Below are positions 25,501 through 32,852 of a stretch of 64,000 bases of DNA, piece after piece. How positions within the stretch are numbered: the stretch's first letter is position 1; every line of letters begins with the position of its first letter. The position numbers and the translations under genes are program-made. Source of the DNA: JAXDAY01 sp034679345 (GTDB lineage: Bacteria > Eisenbacteria > RBG-16-71-46 > CAIMUX01 > VGJL01); the NCBI GenBank assembly GCA_034679345.1, contig JAXDAY010000031.1:1-64000 (forward strand), in the 5' to 3' direction. Below the pieces are notes generated by a model. The model made no database searches. It saw only the letters and a program-made list of their open reading frames with translations, and was not told the DNA's origin.

Positions 25501-26325
25501 ATGCGCGTCTCCGGGGATGAACGGATCTTTGCAGAGGCGGCCGAAGCGATGGGCTGCGGCATCCTCGCGCTGCGGGAGAAGTCGAACATGCAGGGCCTCC
25601 TCGATATGGGGGCCGACCCGCGATGGCTTCCGGGCTACCAGCGACCGGACGACGATGCGGCGATCGAGATGCTCGAGAAGGAATGGTGCGTGGTTTTGCG
25701 GGACCTCGAGGTCAAGGGTCCCGGCATCGCGCAGCGGCTGCGCGAGAGCAAGATCCGCCTGGCGATCGTTCTGGGGGAGGATCCAGCGGGGTGGGCGTCG
25801 TATCCGCGGGATCTCGCCGACGGGCTCGCCGCGGCCGACTTCATCATCGCGGGAGATCTCTTCGAGACGACGACGACGCAGATCGCCAATGTCGTGCTTC
25901 CCCTCTCCGCCACCGAGGAAACGAGTGGGACGATGACGAACCAGGAGCGTCGGGTGCAGCGGCTGCAGCGGGCGATCCCGCCGATCTCCGGGATGGAGAC
26001 GTGGCAGATACTCTGCGATCTGGCGGGTAGAGTCGGATACCGATTCAAGATGAAGTACGCCTCCCTGCAGGAAGTGACGGAGGAGATCCGGCGCGTCGCG
26101 CCGATCTATGCGAACGTCTCCGTGGGAAGCGGCGGCCCCGACGGGATCTGGGACGCGGAACGTCTGGGAGTTGCGCGTGTCCCGGCCGACTACGGCGGCC
26201 TCGGCGGTCCGATCCGGCCGGTGGAGACCCTCTTCCTGGACAAGCTCGAGGAGAGGTTCGCCCGCTGGTTCGACGGCACGATGGCGCGGGCCCGGAAGGA
26301 TCTCGAGTCGTCCCGAGCGAGCTGA
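22543..26325 (+). CDS. Fused [2Fe-2S] ferredoxin / GltD-like FAD oxidoreductase / NuoG-FdhA-like subunit
   Basis: 1260 residues in one frame. Domains in order: [2Fe-2S] ferredoxin (Cys37, 48, 51, 65); a Cys-rich His-Cys segment (Cys101, 105, 109) and the GltD N-terminal Fe-S helices (Cys144, 148, 152, 157); an FAD/NAD(P) oxidoreductase with two dinucleotide motifs (VAVVGGGPAGL at about 198 and VMVVGGGNTAID at about 329) and the GGDVVTGAATAVEAI FAD end; CLECGC; two [4Fe-4S] ferredoxin motifs (about 633 and 676); and a molybdopterin-oxidoreductase domain opening with CHYCGVGCALNC (about 712). The RVCHxP active site of formate dehydrogenases is not recognisable, so the last domain may be structural, as in NuoG. 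With NuoE and NuoF it likely makes an NAD(P)H/ferredoxin transhydrogenase or bifurcating complex. Confidence 0.88.
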   Translation: MDLVKLEIDGKRIIADNRMTILEVARQNGIESIPTLCHDGQLEPFASCFLCVVKVKGARTLLPACSTKVSAGMVVETDNPEVRRSRKAALELMLSNHYADCVGPCQLACPAGVDIQGYVALAALGKYRDAIQLIKETNPLPAICGRVCTRPCEVTGCRRNLLDQAVGIDYIKRYVADLDLGARDSYRPPVEQKNGHRVAVVGGGPAGLSCAYYLALRGYAVHILEALPEAGGMLRYGIPEYRLPKEILDLEINSILDLGVTLSTNVALGRDFTVKSLREDGYDAVFLGLGAWESSKMRVQNEESAGVLSGIEFLKQIGLHKPPKIYGRVMVVGGGNTAIDCARSSVRLGAEEVRILYRRTRKEMPANEMEIDEADHEGVKMDFLVAPTRVVLAEDRVTGVECLRMELGEPDASGRRSPKPIRGSEFVIPCDFVIAAIGQNTRVQELLGGKVPDFLPFGEVLNLTRWQTIQVNEKTFETSVDGVFSGGDVVTGAATAVEAIAAGRKAAHAIDCYVRTGKAAPEPTEFVSRKDAYHQVTIDDLRDGSRYERRTMPALPPEERKKSFVEVEQGYTQEDVLRESQRCLECGCVSLFDCDLRRHATEYQVEIQSFMGEAKEYKVDRGHPLIELDMNKCILCGRCVRICSEVVGVAAYGFVNRGFNTVVRPALGGSLLETDCVSCGLCVGTCPTGAIVERIPLAKPGPWRTVQVSTICHYCGVGCALNCEIHGDSLIRLSRNEEAKATLSNHCKKGRFGYGHVRSIQRLVQGRIRAGRELQDASLAESLDFAAIRLKEMLRRYSGDEIAVFVSPRMTNEEIYLAQKFARVVCKTHNVTSFANLVNEELFCPDVLSTASYSDLTDAQAILCVNSETDEEHFVVDILAKHAIRRGGRLVYVGPTPNRTSRFAEIFLQCKDGTQTQVILGLLREYAHASGTSLAGPPSLVEAVAAMTAERVEALTGVRAAELAEAARILGESLLKVLLFNRDYRGMRVSGDERIFAEAAEAMGCGILALREKSNMQGLLDMGADPRWLPGYQRPDDDAAIEMLEKEWCVVLRDLEVKGPGIAQRLRESKIRLAIVLGEDPAGWASYPRDLADGLAAADFIIAGDLFETTTTQIANVVLPLSATEETSGTMTNQERRVQRLQRAIPPISGMETWQILCDLAGRVGYRFKMKYASLQEVTEEIRRVAPIYANVSVGSGGPDGIWDAERLGVARVPADYGGLGGPIRPVETLFLDKLEERFARWFDGTMARARKDLESSRAS

Positions 26326-26382
26326 GGATTCGACGGACGGGCACAGCGAGGCTCCCGCGCGGGAGCACGGGAGGGGTGGACG

Positions 26383-27627
26383 ATGCGCGTGAGAGCTGCG
26401 TTGTGCGCAGTCCTGTTCTGTCTCGCCGCGCTGAACGGATGGTGTGGCGAGGCGAAGACGGTCCTCGGGGGCGAGATTCGCCTGAGGGGCGAGGGATTCG
26501 ACAACCCGCTCGATCTCAGGGACAGCGCGGATGACGCCTACGCCTACTACCGGATGCGAACGCGCTTGAACCTGGAAGTCGACGCCCGTCCGGGTCTCCA
26601 TTTCGGCTTCCGCCTGGGGCACGAGTACCGCTTCGGCCGCGGGGAGAAGACCGCCGGGGTGCGGGACGCCGACGCCAAGCTCGCCATCGACAATGCCTGG
26701 GCGAAGATCGATGTCGCCGAGGGGATCGCAGTCAAGCTCGGCCGGCAGGACCTCTGCTACGGCGAGGGGTTCCTCCTCATGGACGGAACCCCCGCCGACG
26801 GATCGAGCTCCGCCTTCTTCGACGCGATGCTGGGGCGGTGGACGCGATCCGATCTCTCGCTCGATTTGATCGTCGCGAAGCTCGACGAGGAGGGATTCGG
26901 CGGCGCCGCGCGCGACGAGGACCTCTACGGCCTCTATGGCCGCGCGCGCGCGCAGGAGTTCTACCTGCTGCACCGGCAGAAGCGCAAGTCGACGGAGGCG
27001 GCCGCGGGGTTCGTCCACCCATCCCAGCGAACGACCGCGCTGGGAGGACGTTGGTCGATCCTCCCGGAGGCGGGAGCGCACCTCGCATTCGAGGGGGCCT
27101 ACCAGATCGGCGAGCTCGATGGACGCGAATCCCAGGCCTTCGGGGGATACGCCCGCGGGGGCTGGACCGCCTCGGCCGCGGTCCGCCCGGGAATCGAGGT
27201 CGGAGGCGTCTTCCTGTCGGGCGACGATCCCAAGACGACGCGCCACGAAGGGTGGGACGGGTTCTACTCCGAGTGGCCGATGTTCTCGGAGCTTCTGGTC
27301 TACACGATGGGGGACCAGCTGACCCGCATCCGACCGGATGACCTCGGGCTCTGGACGAACATGGCGAGCGGTTGGATCGAAGGCCGGGTGAGCCCGCATT
27401 CAAAGGTCAAGGCGACGCTGCGCGCGACGCGGCTCTGGGCGGTCGAGGAGACGCGCCCGGGGCGTGGAAACAGCCGGGGATTCCTGGTCGCCGCGGCGGC
27501 GAACCTCGCGCTGGCATCCGATCTCCAGGGTCAGATCCTCGGCGAGTACTTCGATCCTGGGAGCTTCTACGACTGCGGGGCGGAGCCGGCGATCTACGGG
27601 CGCTGTCAGATCATCGCGCGTTTCTGA
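26383..27627 (+). CDS. AlgE/alginate-export-type outer-membrane porin
   Basis: The 414-residue protein starts with a signal peptide (MRVRAALCAVLFCLAALNGWCGEA) and continues as a beta-barrel of alternating residues: GGEIRLRGEGFDN, YYRMRTRLNLEVDARPGLHFGFRLGHEYRF, WAKIDVAEGIAVKLGRQDLCYGEGFLLMDGT, where the GRQ-x5-GxG pattern resembles alginate-export porins. It ends in Phe, as barrel proteins often do. It would let a solute cross the outer membrane. It lies 57 bases after the redox fusion gene and 28 before the lactate permease, so outer and inner membrane steps may serve the same substrate. Substrate unknown. Confidence 0.75.
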   Translation: MRVRAALCAVLFCLAALNGWCGEAKTVLGGEIRLRGEGFDNPLDLRDSADDAYAYYRMRTRLNLEVDARPGLHFGFRLGHEYRFGRGEKTAGVRDADAKLAIDNAWAKIDVAEGIAVKLGRQDLCYGEGFLLMDGTPADGSSSAFFDAMLGRWTRSDLSLDLIVAKLDEEGFGGAARDEDLYGLYGRARAQEFYLLHRQKRKSTEAAAGFVHPSQRTTALGGRWSILPEAGAHLAFEGAYQIGELDGRESQAFGGYARGGWTASAAVRPGIEVGGVFLSGDDPKTTRHEGWDGFYSEWPMFSELLVYTMGDQLTRIRPDDLGLWTNMASGWIEGRVSPHSKVKATLRATRLWAVEETRPGRGNSRGFLVAAAANLALASDLQGQILGEYFDPGSFYDCGAEPAIYGRCQIIARF

Positions 27628-27655
27628 CGGCGCGCGCGCCGTCGCGGGGGTGGGA

Positions 27656-29248
27656 ATGGGCGGTTGGAGCACTCTGCTTGCGGTGAGCCCGGTTCTCGCG
27701 ATCTTCCTGCTGCTCGTCCTGAGACGAACGCCCGCGGACATCGCGGGGCTCATCGGCTGGGGGATCACCCTGCTCGTCGCGATCCTCCACTTCAGGACCG
27801 CCCCCGGGGTCGCGTTGGGCGCGAGCCTCGCCGGGATCGTTTCATCGTTTCCGATCAGCCTCATGGTGGCCGCATCGATCTTCCAGATGACCTTCATGAT
27901 CGAGACGGGGGCGGTGAAACGCATCGTGGTCGCGATGAAGTCGATTTCTCCGAAGGATCGGATCCAGCAAATCCTCATGATCAACGTCGGCTTCGGCTCG
28001 CTCGTGACCGCCCTGGGCGCCACGCCGGTCTCGATTCTTCCGCCGATCATGATCGCCCTGGGCTACTCGAGCTTCGTCGCGATCGCCCTGCCCGCGATCG
28101 GTTACGACTCGCTGTGCACCTACGCTCTCCTCGCCATCCCGGCGGTCGTCTTCACCGACGTCCTCTCGCCGATCGCGCGCGCCGCCGGAACGACGCTCAC
28201 CCTCCAGGACGCCGGCTTCCTCTTCGCCCGCTTCATCCCCTTCGTCACGACCGGAATCGCCCTGGGAATGCTCTGGATCGTCGGGCGCTGGAGGATGGTG
28301 GCGCGTGGGCTCCTGCCGGCGATCCTGACGGGGATCGTGGCATGGCTCTCCTGCTACGGCATGGCGGCGCTCGATCTCGTCCCTCTGACCGGGATCGTGG
28401 CAGGGCTCATGATGATCCTCCTGGCGGCAATCTCGCTCAAAGCGAGGCGTCTGCCGGTCTACGAGGAGGGGACGCTCTCCGCCGAGGATCGCGCCGCGAA
28501 GGACTCGATGGGGCTCGTGCGCGCGGCGAGCCCCTGGATCCTTCTGCTCGCCTTCGCGACCCTGGTGAACTTGAAGGTTCTGCCCTTCTTCGGGCTCTTC
28601 TTCGAGAGAATGCCGCTCGCGATCCCGATCATCCCGGGCCATCCGACGGCGACGCGCGCTCTCTGGCAGGCCTACACCTGGGTTCTCGTCTCGACCCTCG
28701 TGGCGGCCATCTGGCTGCGACCCACGCGCGGCCAGTGGCGGGCGATCCTGCGCAAATCGGCCCGGCGGGCCCCGCGGCCGGTCCTCGCGGCCGCCATCTA
28801 CTTCGCCATCGCCCTGGTGATCGACCACTCGGGCAAGGACGCCGCGTGGACTCTCGCCGATCGCAGCTTCAACATGATCGCCGTCGTCGCGACCGCGGCG
28901 GCCGGCGCGTTCGGCTCCGCCTACGGCCTGGCCGCGCCCTACCTGGGACTCCTGGCGGGATTCATCTCCGGCTCCGAGACGAGCGCCATCGCCATGCTCT
29001 CGCGCTTCCACACCGAGACGGCCATGGCCCTCGGGCGGCCGATCGGTATCGGGCTCCTGCTCGCCGCCGCCGGCGGGATTGGCGGAGGATTGGCGTCGGT
29101 GATCTCTCCGGCCAAGCTGCAGAACGCCGCGGCGATCATCGATCGGATCGGGGAGGAGGGGCGGGTCTTGCGAACGACGATCCTGATCAGCATCCTGTTG
29201 ACCTTCTGCACCGCCGTCGTGACGCTGATCTGGTTCGTGAGGGGATGA
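27656..29248 (+). CDS. L-lactate permease family transporter
   Basis: A 530-residue protein with about 12-14 membrane spans, close to the usual length of LldP/LctP transporters. Diagnostic pieces are SFPISLMVAASIFQMTFMIETGA, INVGFGSLVTALGATPVSILPPIMIALGY, GYDSLCTYALLAIPAVVFTDVL and, near the end, GLLAGFISGSETSAIAMLSRFH (where lactate permeases have G-x-F-x-SGS). These carriers import lactate or glycolate with protons. An in-frame GTG two codons earlier is an alternative start. It follows the redox cluster on the same strand and may feed it with lactate-derived reductant; that link is inference. Confidence 0.87.
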   Translation: MGGWSTLLAVSPVLAIFLLLVLRRTPADIAGLIGWGITLLVAILHFRTAPGVALGASLAGIVSSFPISLMVAASIFQMTFMIETGAVKRIVVAMKSISPKDRIQQILMINVGFGSLVTALGATPVSILPPIMIALGYSSFVAIALPAIGYDSLCTYALLAIPAVVFTDVLSPIARAAGTTLTLQDAGFLFARFIPFVTTGIALGMLWIVGRWRMVARGLLPAILTGIVAWLSCYGMAALDLVPLTGIVAGLMMILLAAISLKARRLPVYEEGTLSAEDRAAKDSMGLVRAASPWILLLAFATLVNLKVLPFFGLFFERMPLAIPIIPGHPTATRALWQAYTWVLVSTLVAAIWLRPTRGQWRAILRKSARRAPRPVLAAAIYFAIALVIDHSGKDAAWTLADRSFNMIAVVATAAAGAFGSAYGLAAPYLGLLAGFISGSETSAIAMLSRFHTETAMALGRPIGIGLLLAAAGGIGGGLASVISPAKLQNAAAIIDRIGEEGRVLRTTILISILLTFCTAVVTLIWFVRG

Positions 29249-29366
29249 GGATGCTCGCCGGTATCGGGGCGGCGCCCAGGCGTCGCGCGCGCGACCTGCG
29301 GCTTGTCACGCGATTCGACGGATGGGAGAATCCCCGGGGGGAAGGGATGGCTCATAGGAGGTGGCG

Positions 29367-29918
29367 ATGCTGCGCGATGAAGTGAAGCGGATCTGGCCCG
29401 AGCTGGAGTGGATCGCGGATCCCGGCCTGCGCGAGAAGACGACCGACTGCTGGGTGAAGGCGTTCGAGAGCTCTCCTCTCGCCCCCGCGGATCTCGAGAA
29501 GATCCCATTCACGCTCAAGGTGCCCAACTGCCCCGTGAGCTTCATGGATCACAAGCGCCTGGTTGTCCACATCTGCCGCGAGTCGGGCCTCAAGATGAAG
29601 AGCTTCTTCGGCGCGACCCTGCCGGTCGACATGGACGTTCTGCTCTCGGGCGCGATCCTCGCCGACGTCGGAAAGCTTCTCGAATACGAGAAGGACCCGA
29701 AGGGGGAGAGCAAGCAGAGCGCCAGGGGGATGTACCTGCGCCATCCGTTCACGGGCGTGGGGCTGGCGATGGCCGCGGGACTTCCGGACGCCGTCTGCCA
29801 TATCGTGGCGACGCACGCCGGCGAGGGGAATCTGGTCGAGAGGACGACCGAAGCCTGGATCGTCCACCATGCCGATTTCATGACCTTCGAGCCGTTCGTG
29901 AAGCGGCTGAAGGTCTGA
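29367..29918 (+). CDS. HD-domain-like phosphohydrolase with altered HD motif
   Basis: AGGAGG precedes the ATG at 29367; the product has 183 residues. Helical HD-superfamily pattern: HKRLVVHICRESGL (first His), then ILADVGKLLEYEKD, RHPFTGVGLAMAAGLP and IVATHAGEG. The family signature HD-x-(G)K reads AD-VGK here, so the metal-binding His of the pair is replaced by Ala while Asp and Lys stay. The later His residues (RHPF, ATHAGEG, VHHADF) are in place. It may bind metal with fewer ligands, or be inactive. It is 118 bases downstream of the permease and 23 upstream of pgm. Confidence 0.75.
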   Translation: MLRDEVKRIWPELEWIADPGLREKTTDCWVKAFESSPLAPADLEKIPFTLKVPNCPVSFMDHKRLVVHICRESGLKMKSFFGATLPVDMDVLLSGAILADVGKLLEYEKDPKGESKQSARGMYLRHPFTGVGLAMAAGLPDAVCHIVATHAGEGNLVERTTEAWIVHHADFMTFEPFVKRLKV

Positions 29919-29941
29919 ACGGCGCGAGGATCTACGCGCCC

Positions 29942-31591
<1,650 letters not shown>

Positions 31592-31639
31592 CGCCCAGGT
31601 TGTGGACCGAAGATGGGAGGCGATGGCGTCCACGCAGCC

Positions 31640-31660
31640 GCGCCCCCCGCGGCGGGGCGC
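31640..31660 (+). terminator. GC-rich hairpin after pgm
   Basis: GCGCCCC, loop CCGCGGC, GGGGCGC is a perfect 7-bp stem 49 bases after the pgm stop. Only a weak T-containing stretch (TCCCCTTCGTT) follows, so it may stop transcription with help from Rho. Confidence 0.45.
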
Positions 31661-31689
31661 TCCCCTTCGTTGCCCTGACGGCCCGCGGC

Positions 31690-31698
31690 TGGTAAACT
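31690..31698 (+). promoter_or_regulatory. Candidate extended -10 element
   Basis: TG-G-TAAACT matches the extended -10 form 43 bases before the ATG at 31742 and lies just after the presumed pgm terminator. This position suits a promoter for the M42 peptidase gene. Confidence 0.4.
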
Positions 31699-31741
31699 TG
31701 AATGGGTCTCGATTTGGAATGGTGAAATGCAGGGGGGAGGA

Positions 31742-32809
31742 ATGCAGAAGAGGTCGCTCGATTTCCTGAAGGCGATGATGGGGGTTGCGAGCCCCTCCGG
31801 TTTCGAGATGGGCATCCAGGATCTGATCCGCCGCGAAATGTCCGGCTTCTGCGATGCGGTCGAGTCCGACGTCCACGGCAACGTGATCGGAATCCGAAAC
31901 GCGAAGGCGAAGACACGCGTCATGCTGGCGGGCCACTGCGACGAGATCGGTCTCATGATCACCCACATCGACGACCGCGGATTCCTCTACTTCTCGTCGG
32001 TGGGAGGCATCGATCCCGCGGTGATCGTCGGTCAGAGAGTCTGCGTCCATGCGGCGCACACGCAGGTCTTCGGGGTGATCGGACGCAAGCCGATCCATCT
32101 GATGGAGCCCGAGGAACGCACCAAGCCGGTGCGGATTCACGACCTCTGGATCGACATCGGGGCGAGGAACAAGCGGGACGCATCCGCCGCGGTCGGAATC
32201 GGCGACTACGTCACGATCGACGTCGGCTTCAACGAGATGCGAAACGGCATGGTCGCGGGCCGAGGCTTCGACGACCGCGCCGGAGCCTTCGTCGTCGTCG
32301 AGACGCTGCGCAGACTCAAGGGACGGACCCCCAAGGTGGGTGTCTTCGGAGTGAGCACGGTCCAGGAGGAGATCGGGCTGCGCGGCGCGAAGACGAGCGC
32401 CTTCGGGATCGATCCCCACATCGGGATCGCGATCGATGTGGGCTTCGCGAGCGATTTCCCCGGCTGCGAACCGAAGGTGATCGGCGAGTGCAAGCTGGGG
32501 GCGGGAGTGTCGCTTCACAGGGGACCGAACATCAACCCGGTCCTCGGCGCCATGATGGAGCGCTCGGCGAAGCGGCGGAAGATTCCCTATCAGCTTGTCG
32601 CCGAGCCCCGCTCGAGCGGGACCGACGCGAATGTGATGCAGGTGAGCCGAAGCGGTGTCGCGACCGCGCTCGTGAGCATTCCGAACCGATACATGCACAC
32701 GCCGGTCGAGGTCGTCTCGCTCGAGGATCTCGACAACGCTTCGAAGTTGCTCGCCGAGTTCATCATGGAGCTCAAGGGACCGATCGACTTCACGCCCCGG
32801 GCGGTCTGA
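31742..32809 (+). CDS. M42 family metallo-aminopeptidase (FrvX/CelM-like)
   Basis: 355 residues, the normal length for dodecameric TET-type peptidases. The dinuclear metal site is complete: His and Asp in GHCDEIGLM, Asp in RGFDDRAGA, the catalytic Glu pair in TVQEEIGLRGA, Asp in AIDVGFASD and a late His in NRYMHTPVEVV. The N-terminal GVASPSGFE and the PDZ-like insert (residues about 75-165) are also typical. It trims peptides from the N-terminus in the cytoplasm. An in-frame ATG at 31727 is possible, but the purine-rich GGGGGGAGGA lies between the two, favouring 31742. Confidence 0.92.
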   Translation: MQKRSLDFLKAMMGVASPSGFEMGIQDLIRREMSGFCDAVESDVHGNVIGIRNAKAKTRVMLAGHCDEIGLMITHIDDRGFLYFSSVGGIDPAVIVGQRVCVHAAHTQVFGVIGRKPIHLMEPEERTKPVRIHDLWIDIGARNKRDASAAVGIGDYVTIDVGFNEMRNGMVAGRGFDDRAGAFVVVETLRRLKGRTPKVGVFGVSTVQEEIGLRGAKTSAFGIDPHIGIAIDVGFASDFPGCEPKVIGECKLGAGVSLHRGPNINPVLGAMMERSAKRRKIPYQLVAEPRSSGTDANVMQVSRSGVATALVSIPNRYMHTPVEVVSLEDLDNASKLLAEFIMELKGPIDFTPRAV

Positions 32810-32852
32810 GGCTTCCACCGCCCACGCCGCGCGGGAAAGGCGAGGCCGGACC

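Noticed and set aside
22495..27399. A 1634-codon open frame on the minus strand
   Set aside because: It lies antisense to the NuoG-like fusion and porin genes, is Arg/Glu/Asp/His-rich in the way GC-rich antisense frames are, and has no ribosome site or domain match. It is a shadow of the GC-rich + strand coding.
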